Source: Pseudidiomarina mangrovi
GTDB lineage: Bacteria > Pseudomonadota > Gammaproteobacteria > Enterobacterales > Alteromonadaceae
Direction of reading: 5' to 3'
DNA length: 64,000 nt
NCBI RefSeq assembly: GCF_003999375.1
Contig: NZ_RJLC01000010.1
Span: forward strand, 62,001-126,000
Of the stretch, positions 35,999-45,007 are shown piece after piece. A program made the position numbers and the translations under genes. The first letter of the stretch is position 1. Every line of letters starts with the position of its first letter. The notes below the pieces were generated by a model. That model did no database searches. It was not told the origin of the DNA and was given only the letters and a program-made list of their open reading frames with translations.

Positions 35999-36532
35999 AT
36001 GCGAGTAAAAAACGGATTCACTTTATTAGAGCTGATGGTTACCTTAGCCATATTGGCTATTGTGCTTGGCGTCGGCGTGCCATCCATGCTGGAAATTGCC
36101 CGTAATGCCCGTTTACAGGGGGCAGCACAAGAATCCTATGCACTGCTGCAATATGCCCGTTCCGACGCGTTACGTGTTGGCACCGATCGCTTTGTGGTAT
36201 GGAGTAGCGCCAGTGGCAGTTGGTGTGCGGTGGTGAGTGATCGCAACGATTGTAATTGCCTGAGCGAAGATTGCAGTATCGATGGCATTCTGCGGCAACA
36301 AAATAGTACTGATTTTGCTGATGTGAGCCTTGCCAACGCAGCTTTTAGCGGTGGTAGTTATACCCGCTTTGATGGTCTGCGCGGCTTAGCTGAAGGTCAT
36401 GCCGGCAGTGTGTCCTATCAATTACCCAGTGGCGACGGCGAGGTCGCTGATGAAGTGCGTATTATTGTCAGTGGCCTGGGCCGTGTTCGGCAGTGCCAAG
36501 TCGGTGGTGTGGGGAGTTATCCAGCATGCTAA
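35999..36532 (+). CDS. fimT: FimT/GspH-like minor pilin
   Basis: A 177-residue protein with leader MRVKNG cleaved before FTLLELMV (Glu at mature position 5). A long N-terminal helix leads into a GspH/FimT-type beta domain (RLQGAAQESYALLQYARSDAL). Cysteine-rich stretches (NCLSEDC, CQVGGVGSYPAC) suggest disulfides. The ATG at 35999 is chosen because it gives a normal short leader; GTG 35987 is possible. FimT/GspH proteins start pilus assembly, and some bind DNA for competence. It overlaps pilW by 7 bp. Confidence 0.88.
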   Translation: MRVKNGFTLLELMVTLAILAIVLGVGVPSMLEIARNARLQGAAQESYALLQYARSDALRVGTDRFVVWSSASGSWCAVVSDRNDCNCLSEDCSIDGILRQQNSTDFADVSLANAAFSGGSYTRFDGLRGLAEGHAGSVSYQLPSGDGEVADEVRIIVSGLGRVRQCQVGGVGSYPAC

Positions 36533-37146
36533 GTAGGCACACCCAGCAGGGCTTATCACTGATTGAGTTGATGATCACTATGGCATTGGGCTTGTTGATG
36601 ATGGCGGCGCTGACCTCGATATTTGCCAACACCATTGGGGTGAATTCACGCAGCCTGCAACTGAGTCAGTTACAGGAAGAATCAACCGCAGTGTTGGAAT
36701 TGATGACCAGTGATTTGCGTCGCGCCGGCTATCGTGCCAACGCGCATTTATTGGTGGTTGATCCAGATACTGCGAATACCGATTTCGACGATAGCATTGT
36801 GGTTAGCAATCACCCCGACGAAGCCTTACTGAGTTGTGTGCTATTTAGCTATGACGCCAATCAAAATGGTAGTTTTGATGGCAGCAGTGAACTGTTTGGT
36901 TATCGACTGCTGGACGGCCAAGTGCAGCGTCGCCAAGATGCAGTTGATTGCGCCAGCACCGGCTGGCAATCGCTGACCAGTGCCGACATGGTAGCGGTGG
37001 AGAGTTTAAGCTTTAGCCTCACTGAACGCACCACTGGAGTGATGCTGGAACAAACCATCACGGTTGCTATTACCACCGCTAATCCGGCCGATAACACACT
37101 GCAACGACAACTCGCAACTGACGTGGTGATCCGCAATGCGTTCTAA
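36526..37146 (+). CDS. pilW: Minor pilin PilW
   Basis: A 206-residue protein with leader MLSRHTQQG cleaved before LSLIELMITMALG. Family traits are the long helix, QLSQLQEESTAVLELMTSDLRRAGY, and a beta-rich C-terminal half. PilW, PilX and PilV form the priming tip complex of the type IV pilus. The ATG at 36526 overlaps the fimT stop, and its 3' end overlaps pilX by 11 bp, so the four genes are translationally coupled. Confidence 0.9.
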   Translation: MLSRHTQQGLSLIELMITMALGLLMMAALTSIFANTIGVNSRSLQLSQLQEESTAVLELMTSDLRRAGYRANAHLLVVDPDTANTDFDDSIVVSNHPDEALLSCVLFSYDANQNGSFDGSSELFGYRLLDGQVQRRQDAVDCASTGWQSLTSADMVAVESLSFSLTERTTGVMLEQTITVAITTANPADNTLQRQLATDVVIRNAF

Positions 37147-38239
37147 ACAAACAGGCTTTGCCACCCTAACATTATCGGTGCTGTTGCTCGCCATCATCAT
37201 TCTGGTGACGCTTTATACCGCGCGCTTCAAGATGCAAGAGCAACGCATTATGCGTAATCACTTGGCTAGCCAAGAAGCGGCCATGATTGCCGAAGCGGCG
37301 CTGGAACAAGTCATTATGCTCATCAATAGTGACCGTACTGACTTGAACCGTACTATTACCAGTACAGTCGCTGCTGCAAGTTATACCGCAGTGCTGGTTG
37401 GCACCCGCTATGAAGACACGCCACGTGGCGAGATTGATGTTGTTGATATTCGCTTAACCGCTACCTCGGCCGATGGCCGCGCGACTCGCACCGTGCAGCA
37501 ACAAGTGGCGATCATGCCGTTAATCCGCACCGAACCCGATGTGCCGGTAGCTATTCGCGGCAGTATGAATGTGTCGGGTAGTTTTCAGGTGGTGGCCAAC
37601 CCGAACGGTGGCGGCGATGGGGTACCGCTATCTATTTGGACCAGTGGCGATGTGGATATCAACGGTAACGGTACTACCTGTGGGCAGCAGGAATTTAGTG
37701 AAGGTAATTGTGCTACTGCGCCATTCAGTCAACGCGGTGATCATGGCGTTGATATTTTAGATAACGATGCGAATTTTCCAGCAGATTTGTTGGAGTATTT
37801 ATTTGGTGTGCCCGAGGCTGATTGGCAACAGCTGCGCGACATGGCGGTCACCGAGGTTGCGAATTGCGATAGTTTGGGGCCAACCTCGACCGGGCTGATT
37901 TGGGTCACCGGCACCTGCAACTTAGGGGCTGGTGATCAAATTGGCTCGGTTGAAAATCCGGTCGCGCTGATTATTCAAGATGCTGATTTGACGATGAACG
38001 GTGGGGCGGAAATTTTTGGTATCGGGTTCTCGTTCGCAACCCCGGGCAACATGACAAATTACGATTTTAAAATGAACGGTGGTGCGGTGATTAATGGCGC
38101 AGTGATGTCGAATCGCGACCCCGATTTATCCAATGGTAACCTGACCGTGCGTTACAGCGGTGAAGTGCTGAGTAACTTGGTCACCAATGACGCCTTCCGG
38201 CGCGTTTATCGAATTGGAGGAAGTTGGCATGATTTCTAA
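37136..38239 (+). CDS. pilX: PilX-like pilus assembly protein with beta-helix-like C-terminal region
   Basis: A 367-residue protein, about twice the usual PilX length. A QTG leader site is followed by FATLTLSVLLLAIIILVTLY; the Glu at mature position 5 is absent, as in many PilX/GspK-like tip proteins. After the helix (RNHLASQEAAMIAEAALEQ) comes a beta-rich region with short repeats (DADLTMNGGAEIFGIGFSF, KMNGGAVINGAVMSN) that looks like a beta-solenoid, as described for the tip pilin ComZ. Two Cys pairs are present. It overlaps pilW and pilV. The domain call is from pattern, not a search. Confidence 0.82.
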   Translation: MRSKQTGFATLTLSVLLLAIIILVTLYTARFKMQEQRIMRNHLASQEAAMIAEAALEQVIMLINSDRTDLNRTITSTVAAASYTAVLVGTRYEDTPRGEIDVVDIRLTATSADGRATRTVQQQVAIMPLIRTEPDVPVAIRGSMNVSGSFQVVANPNGGGDGVPLSIWTSGDVDINGNGTTCGQQEFSEGNCATAPFSQRGDHGVDILDNDANFPADLLEYLFGVPEADWQQLRDMAVTEVANCDSLGPTSTGLIWVTGTCNLGAGDQIGSVENPVALIIQDADLTMNGGAEIFGIGFSFATPGNMTNYDFKMNGGAVINGAVMSNRDPDLSNGNLTVRYSGEVLSNLVTNDAFRRVYRIGGSWHDF

Positions 38240-40187
38240 ACTGACAGTGCCACCGCAGCGCCAGCAGCGTGGTTTTACCTTCGTTGAATTGCTGGTGGCC
38301 TTAGTGATTATCGCCGTGGGTGTAGCTGGTTTAGTGGCTTTGCAGCGCACCTTTATCCAAAGTTCGAGCCGCGCTGCAGAACGCACAGCAGCCTTAGAAA
38401 TTGCTCAACAACGGTTAGAAACGTTACGCTTTACCCCCTATGCCGACATCACCGGTGGCAGCGAAACGCTCAGTCGCGATGGTAAAGATTACAGTATGAC
38501 CTGGACCGTAGCGCCGTTCTATTATAACGGCAGTTGGCTGACCACCGGCGCGGCAGGCTTACCTGATCCGTTGCCAGCCTTACCGGATGCCAAAGCAGCA
38601 ACCATCAGCATTAGTTGGACGGCCCGTGGTGGCGATAGCGACAGTTTGACCATGGAAGCTTGGCTGGGCCGCATTACTTTACGTGATGGTGGCTTGGTGG
38701 TAACGCCACCGGCGCCACGTTCACAGCCGCAAGTGATCTATAACCCTGGTGCTGCCCCCGAAGTTATTGCGGTGCGCTTAACCACCGATGACAATGCGCA
38801 AATTTATCAAATTAAAGAAACCACTCGGCCCACACCCACGGTGCAACGCAGCGGTGATAAATTGCAGGTAACGTTCGATACCGTGACTTACGACCAAGCC
38901 ACACAAACACAGCGGGTTGAGGACTTTGTCACGGTTAACTGCAACTGCGTATTTACTGAATTGGGTGATGGCGGTTACGCACCGAATCGCTTGACCCTCA
39001 TTGATGGCCGCTTAACGCTCGACCCAAACGGCGGCCAGCCGGAACGCAAGCGCATGGGCGCGCCAGCCGATGCTAATCAGCCTGAACTATGCACGCAATG
39101 TTGTCGTGACCATCACGACAATCTGAATATGTTCAATAACGGTACCGTGTATCGTGAAGAGGCCCTCAGTAATCGCTCAGTGTATGGTAATCATCGCCAT
39201 TTCAAAGCGGCGCCGACGTTTTTTGAAGGTCTGTTATTTGGCGATTTTGTTCAGGCCGGCCCCAATGACGTGTATCTAGAATCATGCCGTATGCGGCGTA
39301 TTGATGGTTACTATGCCATGTACCCTGATTGGCAATTTAAAGCGCTCACCGCAACCAGTGCCGATTACTTGATCGATGAAACCGGCGCTGCCAGTTATAC
39401 CGATTACGTACAGGCCGTTGTGCGTGCCCTGGTGATGGGCGAAGATTTACCCAGTGCGCCGAGTGATCGGGATATTACCGCCACCCCGGGCTCCTACCAA
39501 ATGATTGGCCGTGGGGTGTATTTGGACACTATGTCTGCTGAGCATTTGCAGGCTATTCGTGATGCCATAAACAATGGTGAGCAGGATTGGCTGGCCAAAG
39601 TGCCGTTTTATGAGGTGAATCTGACCTTATTGGCGGAGTGGATGGCCAGTAACGATGCGGTTGCTGATATTACCAATGAGCCGATTCAAACTATTGTTGA
39701 CCCAGACTTAGACTTTTACGGCACCTATTCGCGTGGCCGCGTTGGAGCCAAAACCACTGGTAGTTCATTGATGACGGTCATGGCCTCCGAAGGCAATGCC
39801 AGCGTGCTAGGTACCGCACCGATTCATCCTAACGACACCACAACGTTATCCAGCACCGTCAATGTCACCGTACAAGCCAGCACCGGCACCACCACGCTGT
39901 ATTCGGTGACCGGCGAAATTAACTGTCTGCAGATTACTGGGGCGGCGTGTCGCTCAACCCAGTTCCGCGATGTCGCGGTCACCACCAATAACCTGAATAT
40001 CAGCTGTAGTTATTCCAAACAAGGCAACGCTGACACCGGTAGTTTTGCCTGTAATGGCATACCAGCGGGTAGTAACTTTGATATTTTCTTTAGTAAAGCC
40101 GGCTTCACCTTTAACCCGGCCAGCATAGCGGTTCGCAACTTACAGAGTAACCTCGATCAAAACTCGGTGTTGATGACCGAAAACTAG
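38229..40187 (+). CDS. Greatly extended PilV-like minor pilin with large C-terminal domain
   Basis: 652 residues, against about 150-190 for ordinary PilV. Leader MISKLTVPPQRQQRG is cleaved before FTFVELLVALVIIAVG (Glu20 is mature position 5). A PilV pilin body runs to about 155, then a Pro-rich linker. An unassigned domain follows with cysteines CNC (238-240) and CTQCC next to DHHD (288-297). From about residue 550 comes a transthyretin-like, carboxypeptidase-regulatory-type fold (SVTGEIN...GSFACNGIPAGSNFDIFFSKAGFTFNPASIAVRNL). GGAGGA lies about 8 bases before the ATG, which overlaps pilX. It ends the operon where pilY1 often stands, and no pilY1 is seen. It could be the pilus-tip adhesin. 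Confidence 0.85.
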   Translation: MISKLTVPPQRQQRGFTFVELLVALVIIAVGVAGLVALQRTFIQSSSRAAERTAALEIAQQRLETLRFTPYADITGGSETLSRDGKDYSMTWTVAPFYYNGSWLTTGAAGLPDPLPALPDAKAATISISWTARGGDSDSLTMEAWLGRITLRDGGLVVTPPAPRSQPQVIYNPGAAPEVIAVRLTTDDNAQIYQIKETTRPTPTVQRSGDKLQVTFDTVTYDQATQTQRVEDFVTVNCNCVFTELGDGGYAPNRLTLIDGRLTLDPNGGQPERKRMGAPADANQPELCTQCCRDHHDNLNMFNNGTVYREEALSNRSVYGNHRHFKAAPTFFEGLLFGDFVQAGPNDVYLESCRMRRIDGYYAMYPDWQFKALTATSADYLIDETGAASYTDYVQAVVRALVMGEDLPSAPSDRDITATPGSYQMIGRGVYLDTMSAEHLQAIRDAINNGEQDWLAKVPFYEVNLTLLAEWMASNDAVADITNEPIQTIVDPDLDFYGTYSRGRVGAKTTGSSLMTVMASEGNASVLGTAPIHPNDTTTLSSTVNVTVQASTGTTTLYSVTGEINCLQITGAACRSTQFRDVAVTTNNLNISCSYSKQGNADTGSFACNGIPAGSNFDIFFSKAGFTFNPASIAVRNLQSNLDQNSVLMTEN

Positions 40188-40218
40188 ACGGTTTTGGTTC
40201 TCCCGCGCACCGCAACTG

Positions 40219-40251
40219 TGCTACCATCGGCGCATTCAAAACCGATGGTAG
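40219..40251 (+). promoter_or_regulatory. Extended -10 and 10-bp inverted repeat before ccmA
   Basis: TGCTACCAT (40219-40227) fits an extended -10. CTACCATCGG (40221-40230) is repeated inverted and exact as CCGATGGTAG (40242-40251) around an 11-nt loop. The repeat covers the -10, so it may be an operator or an early hairpin in the ccm mRNA. The ccmA ATG follows 16 bp later. Confidence 0.45.
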
Positions 40252-40267
40252 TAGGGTGTTATTCGAC

Positions 40268-40912
40268 ATGGCGCTGTTGGTCACTGCACAGCAATTAAGC
40301 TCGGTTCGCGCGGGGCGTACGTTATTCGCTGATTTATCATTCAGCGTAAGTGCTGGCGCAGTGTTGCATGTTGAAGGCCCCAACGGCGCCGGGAAGTCCA
40401 CCTTGCTGCGCATTATTGCTGGGCTGCTGAAACCACAAGCAGGTCAGGTGCAGTTATTTCCGCAACACAGCGCTGATGACCCAGATTACTGGCGTCGGCA
40501 ATTGCTATTTATTGGCCATAAGGCTGCAGTAAAAGCCGAGCTCACCGCATTAGAAAACTTGGCTATTCAAGCACAACTTGATGGTGCTGACCTTGATGAC
40601 CCCTGGCAAACTCTAGAAACCGTTGGCTTACTGGGCTTGGAAGACATTCCGGCCCAGCAGTTGTCGGCTGGTCAGCAGCGCCGCATTGCCCTAGCGCGTT
40701 TGTGGAGTAGCCCGGCGCAATTATGGATCCTCGATGAACCCTTTACCGCGCTTGATACTCGCGGTATTGAGCTGTTACAGCAACGCTTCGCCGCGCATGT
40801 GCACGGCGGTGGTAGTATCATTTTGACGTCACATCAAGCGTTGAGCTGGCAACCCAGCGCGTTACAACGGTTGTCGATCAAACATGTCGATGCGGAGCTC
40901 GGTTATGAATAA
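40268..40912 (+). CDS. ccmA: Heme exporter ATP-binding protein CcmA
   Basis: A 214-residue ABC ATPase with Walker A GPNGAGKST, signature LSAGQQRR and Walker B LWILDEP. With CcmB, CcmC and CcmD it releases holo-CcmE from the membrane complex in system I cytochrome c maturation. The ATG at 40268 (MALLVTAQQL) is preferred; an in-frame GTG at 40256 is possible. It is the first gene of a nine-gene ccm operon and overlaps ccmB. Confidence 0.96.
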   Translation: MALLVTAQQLSSVRAGRTLFADLSFSVSAGAVLHVEGPNGAGKSTLLRIIAGLLKPQAGQVQLFPQHSADDPDYWRRQLLFIGHKAAVKAELTALENLAIQAQLDGADLDDPWQTLETVGLLGLEDIPAQQLSAGQQRRIALARLWSSPAQLWILDEPFTALDTRGIELLQQRFAAHVHGGGSIILTSHQALSWQPSALQRLSIKHVDAELGYE

Positions 40913-41588
40913 GGCCAGTTATCGCAGCCTGGTAGTGGCACTGATGCAACGTGATTTTAAAGTCGCGATGCGGCGTAAGAGCGACAGTATCAATCCATTG
41001 TTGTTTGTACTGATGGTGGTGACGCTATTTCCAATCGCCGTTGGGCCTAGCCATGAGGTTCTCGGTCGTATTGCCCCCGGGGTCATTTGGGTCGTCGCGT
41101 TGTTAGCATCATTGCTCGGTTCAGAGCGACTATTTCGCGATGATTATCTCGATGGCAGCCTTGAGCAAATGGTGCTGTCACCGGCGCCACTGGAGTTACT
41201 GGCACTGGCAAAAATCAGCTCCCATTGGTTGTTAAGTGGGCTGCCGCTGGTGATCCTGTCGCCGTTTTGTGCGTTATTATTAAAGCTACCGATCGAGGGT
41301 TGGCTCACGCTAATGCTAACGCTGCTGTTGGGGACTCCGATACTCAGCGCCATGACCGCTATCGGTGCAGCGCTGACGGTTAGCTTGGGGCGTGGTGGGG
41401 CACTGCTCAGTTTACTGCTACTACCCCTGTTTATCCCTTTGTTGATATTTGCAACAGCGGCGGTAGACAGTAGTCTATTGGGTATGCCAGCCATTGGCCA
41501 GTTGCTGTTTCTTGCTGGTTTCATGGTATTGACCCTAACCTTGGCGCCGTTGGCAGTGGCGGCCGCCATTAAAGTGAGTGTGAACTGA
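40905..41588 (+). CDS. ccmB: Heme exporter membrane protein CcmB
   Basis: A 227-residue protein with six membrane helices and the family signatures QRDFKVAMRRKSD and ASLLGSERLFRDDYLDGSLEQ. It is the membrane half of the CcmAB transporter. The ATG at 40905 overlaps the ccmA stop by 8 bp; a longer frame from 40884 would run further into ccmA and is not needed. Confidence 0.96.
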   Translation: MNKASYRSLVVALMQRDFKVAMRRKSDSINPLLFVLMVVTLFPIAVGPSHEVLGRIAPGVIWVVALLASLLGSERLFRDDYLDGSLEQMVLSPAPLELLALAKISSHWLLSGLPLVILSPFCALLLKLPIEGWLTLMLTLLLGTPILSAMTAIGAALTVSLGRGGALLSLLLLPLFIPLLIFATAAVDSSLLGMPAIGQLLFLAGFMVLTLTLAPLAVAAAIKVSVN

Positions 41589-41589
41589 T

Positions 41590-42342
41590 ATGTGGCGATG
41601 GTTACATCCGTATGCAAAAGGTGAAGCAAGCTATCACCTGCTAGGGCGCTGGCTACCTTGGTTGACTGCTAGTGCGCTGTTGGTGCTGTTGATTGGTATT
41701 GGTTGGGGGTTGGTATTTGCGCCACCCGACTACCAACAAGGGGATAGCTATCGCATTATTTTCATCCACGTACCATCGGCCATGCTGTCCATGGGTACTT
41801 ACACCGGTATGGCCATTGCTGCGCTAGTTGCGTTAGTTTGGCAAATCCGCACCGCCGAGTGGTCCATTGCTGCCATAGCGCCCGTCGGCGCAGTACTGAC
41901 TTTTATTTCGTTGCTGACTGGTGCCGCTTGGGGCAAGCCGATGTGGGGCACTTGGTGGGAGTGGGACGCGCGGATGACCTCGCAGCTGATCCTGCTATTC
42001 CTCTATTTAGGTGTGTTGGCGCTGTATCACGCCTTTAGCGATAACCGAACCGGCGCCAAAGCTGCCAGCATCTTGGCGCTCGTGGGCGTGGTGAATATTC
42101 CGATCATCCATTTCAGTGTGTATTGGTGGAACTCACTGCACCAAGGCGCCACCATCACTAAATTTGCCAAACCGTCGATGCCGCCGGAAATGTATATCCC
42201 GTTATTTGTCTGTATTTTTGGCTTTATGTTAATGACTGCAGCGTTTATTACCCAGCGTTTGCGCCACGAAATTTTGCGGCAAGAGCTGCATCGACCGTGG
42301 GTGCAACAGCTGTTGGTAGGCGCGAAAGTTAAGGAGCAGTAG
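41590..42342 (+). CDS. ccmC: Heme transporter/handling protein CcmC
   Basis: A 250-residue inner-membrane protein with six helices and the tryptophan-rich heme-binding motif WGTWWEWDARMTS, flanked by conserved histidines (IFIHVPSA, IIHFSVYWWNSLHQG). It delivers heme to CcmE. It starts 1 bp after ccmB and ends 2 bp before ccmD. Confidence 0.98.
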   Translation: MWRWLHPYAKGEASYHLLGRWLPWLTASALLVLLIGIGWGLVFAPPDYQQGDSYRIIFIHVPSAMLSMGTYTGMAIAALVALVWQIRTAEWSIAAIAPVGAVLTFISLLTGAAWGKPMWGTWWEWDARMTSQLILLFLYLGVLALYHAFSDNRTGAKAASILALVGVVNIPIIHFSVYWWNSLHQGATITKFAKPSMPPEMYIPLFVCIFGFMLMTAAFITQRLRHEILRQELHRPWVQQLLVGAKVKEQ

Positions 42343-42344
42343 TT

Positions 42345-42554
42345 ATGGCCTTTAGTAGTGTGACGGAATTTTTTGCCATGGGTGGCTATGGGTTCTATGT
42401 GTGGTTGAGCTACGGTGTGACTGCCGCGGCTTTATTGGCACTGGTATGGCATGGCCGCATGGTGCGTAAGCAGTTGCACCAGGCCGCGCAGCAACAAGCG
42501 CAACGGCAACAACGTTTAGCGCGACGCCAACAACAACAGCAGGAGAACCGCTGA
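42345..42554 (+). CDS. ccmD: Heme exporter protein CcmD
   Basis: A 69-residue protein with one membrane helix ([22 protein letters not shown]) and a highly charged Gln/Arg-rich cytoplasmic tail, typical of CcmD. It is needed to release heme-loaded CcmE. Its stop overlaps the ccmE ATG (TGATG). Confidence 0.95.
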   Translation: MAFSSVTEFFAMGGYGFYVWLSYGVTAAALLALVWHGRMVRKQLHQAAQQQAQRQQRLARRQQQQQENR

Positions 42555-43039
42555 TGATCCCACGTCGGAAAAAGCGCCTGGCGATGGTGCTATCGTTAGT
42601 GGTCGGTGTTGGCATCGCCATGACCTTTATCTTGTTGGCACTGAGTAAAAACGTTGATTTGTTTTATACCCCATCGCAAATGCTCGAAGGCGAGCACAAA
42701 CCTCAGGTTGGGCAGCGCCTGCGCGTAGGTGGCATGGTGGTGGAAGGCAGCGTTAAGCGCGATGCCAATACCCTTGAGGTGGAATTTTTGGTCACCGACA
42801 CTGGGCCTACGGTGAAGGTGCTTTATCAAGGTATCTTGCCAGATTTATTCCGTGAAGGTCAGGGTATTGTGGCGCAAGGTGTGTTGCAAGAAGGTAACGT
42901 TGTTAAAGCGACGGAAGTGCTCGCCAAGCATGATGAAGAGTATATGCCGCCAGAACTCGCTGAGGCCATGAAAGGTATTAAACACGTCAATCCGAATAGT
43001 AATGAGGCCTATACTAAACCGCCTTCAGGAGGCAACTAA
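42554..43039 (+). CDS. ccmE: Cytochrome c-type biogenesis heme chaperone CcmE
   Basis: A 161-residue periplasmic protein anchored by an N-terminal helix. The OB-fold domain carries the covalent heme-binding His126 in [10 protein letters not shown], the HxxxY form of the motif. It carries heme from CcmC to the CcmF/H ligase. It follows ccmD with a 1-base overlap and directly precedes ccmF. Confidence 0.98.
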   Translation: MIPRRKKRLAMVLSLVVGVGIAMTFILLALSKNVDLFYTPSQMLEGEHKPQVGQRLRVGGMVVEGSVKRDANTLEVEFLVTDTGPTVKVLYQGILPDLFREGQGIVAQGVLQEGNVVKATEVLAKHDEEYMPPELAEAMKGIKHVNPNSNEAYTKPPSGGN

Positions 43040-45007
43040 ATGATTGCTGAATTTGGGCAAATTACCATGGCGCTGGCGCTGGCGTTTTCGCTGGTGCTGG
43101 CTATATATCCGTTGTGGGGCGCTAGCCGTGGGCATAGTGGTGCTATGTTGCTGGCGAAGCCGCTGGCTTACGGACAATTCCTGTTTACTTTATTGGCGTA
43201 TATTGCGCTGACCTGGGCCTTTGTGGTGCACGATTTTACCATTGCCTATGTTGCCGCTAACTCCAATACGGCACTGCCATTGGCTTACCGTATTACTGCG
43301 GTGTGGGGTTCCCACGAGGGTTCGTTCCTGCTGTGGATGCTGATGCAGGCAGGCTGGATTGCCGCGGTGGCGTTATTCTCCAAACGCATGCCGGTGACCA
43401 TGATGGCACGGGTACTGGCCATTCTGGGTTTAATTAGCGTTGGCTTCTATTTGTTTATGATGTCGGTGTCTAACCCGTTTGATCGGGCGTTGCCGATGAT
43501 CCCAGTCGATGGTCGTGACTTGAACCCATTGTTACAAGACCCTGGCATGATCATTCACCCACCGCTGCTGTATATGGGCTATGTTGGTTTTTCCGTGGCC
43601 TTTGCTTTTGCTATTGCTGCCTTGATGGCGGGAAAACTAGATGCCTCATGGGCGCGCTGGTCACGGCCTTGGGCCACCGCCGCTTGGAGTTTCCTGACGT
43701 TAGGTATCGCCATTGGCAGCTGGTGGGCCTATTACGAGCTAGGCTGGGGCGGTTGGTGGTTCTGGGACCCGGTCGAAAACGCGAGCTTTATGCCGTGGCT
43801 GGTCGGTACTGCACTGATCCACTCATTGGCGGTGACGGAGAAGCGCGGTGCCTTCAAAGCGTGGACAGTGTTACTCGCTATTTCAGCCTTTAGTTTGAGC
43901 CTGCTCGGCACCTTTTTGGTGCGCTCCGGGGTGATTGTATCGGTGCATGCGTTTGCCACTGATCCGGCCCGTGGTTTATTCATCTTAGCCTTATTGGCGG
44001 TGGTTATTGGTGGCTCATTGCTGCTATTCGCTCTGCGCGCTGGCGCGGTGGGTAGTCAGACCAAGTATGAAGTGAAGTCACGTGAAGTGATGCTGCTGGG
44101 TAACAACCTATTGCTCATGGCAGCCACCTTTGTGGTCTTGCTGGGTACCTTGTTGCCTCTGGTGCACAAGGAACTTGGTTTGGGCTCAATTTCTATTGGC
44201 GAACCGTTTTTCAACCAGATGTTTACCTGGCTGATTGTGCCATTTGTGCTGCTGATGGGGCTTGGTCCATTGTTCCGCTGGCGTCGGCAAGAACTACAAC
44301 CGCTCTTGGGTGGCTTAGCCTTGGCCTTGGTGTTAGCCATTAGCTTGGGCTATGCCTTGCCCTATATCTTAGCTGACCAAGTGCAGGCCATGACCTGGTT
44401 GGGCTTGGTGCTAGCGCTGTGGATTGTCTTAACGCTGGTGCAAGAATTGCGTTTGCGTATTCAGCAACGCGGCGAAGGTATTGCTGGCTTGAGCAAATTA
44501 GGGCGTAGCCATTGGGGCATGATTTTGGGCCATTTGGGCTTTGCTGTGACCTTGGTGGGTATTGCCGCTGTGAGCCAGTACGAGGTAGAGCGTGATGTGC
44601 GCCTCGCACCGGGTGATACCACGGTGGTGCAGGGCTACGAATTCCGCTTTGACCTACTCAGTCAGCAACAAGGGCCGAATTATCTGACTGACCATGCTGA
44701 ATTCAGTGTCTGGCGCGATGGCCGTAAAGTGTCTGACTTAGTCACTGAAAAACGCTTCTACACCGTACAACGTATGAGCATGACCGAAGTAGGGCTCGAT
44801 GCCGGCTTTACCCGCGACCTCTATGTCGCCTTGGGTGAACCCTTGGATGACAACAGCCAAGCTTGGGCGGTACGTATTTATGTCAAACCGCTGGTGCGCT
44901 GGATCTGGCTGGGGGCCATTTTAATGGCGCTAGGTGGCGCGCTGGCGATGAGTGATAAACGCTATCGCTCGCAGCGGCGTGTAGCTGCCGCGGAGGCTAG
45001 CCTATGA
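43040..45007 (+). CDS. ccmF: Cytochrome c heme lyase subunit CcmF
   Basis: A 655-residue inner-membrane protein with about 14-15 helices. The WWD motif is WGGWWFWDPVENASFMPWL and conserved histidines flank it (MIIHPPLLYMGYVG, LIHSLAVTEKRGAF, LVHKELGLGSISIGEPFFN). It is the core of the heme ligase that attaches heme to CxxCH in apocytochromes. The last bases overlap ccmG (ATGA). Confidence 0.99.
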   Translation: MIAEFGQITMALALAFSLVLAIYPLWGASRGHSGAMLLAKPLAYGQFLFTLLAYIALTWAFVVHDFTIAYVAANSNTALPLAYRITAVWGSHEGSFLLWMLMQAGWIAAVALFSKRMPVTMMARVLAILGLISVGFYLFMMSVSNPFDRALPMIPVDGRDLNPLLQDPGMIIHPPLLYMGYVGFSVAFAFAIAALMAGKLDASWARWSRPWATAAWSFLTLGIAIGSWWAYYELGWGGWWFWDPVENASFMPWLVGTALIHSLAVTEKRGAFKAWTVLLAISAFSLSLLGTFLVRSGVIVSVHAFATDPARGLFILALLAVVIGGSLLLFALRAGAVGSQTKYEVKSREVMLLGNNLLLMAATFVVLLGTLLPLVHKELGLGSISIGEPFFNQMFTWLIVPFVLLMGLGPLFRWRRQELQPLLGGLALALVLAISLGYALPYILADQVQAMTWLGLVLALWIVLTLVQELRLRIQQRGEGIAGLSKLGRSHWGMILGHLGFAVTLVGIAAVSQYEVERDVRLAPGDTTVVQGYEFRFDLLSQQQGPNYLTDHAEFSVWRDGRKVSDLVTEKRFYTVQRMSMTEVGLDAGFTRDLYVALGEPLDDNSQAWAVRIYVKPLVRWIWLGAILMALGGALAMSDKRYRSQRRVAAAEASL

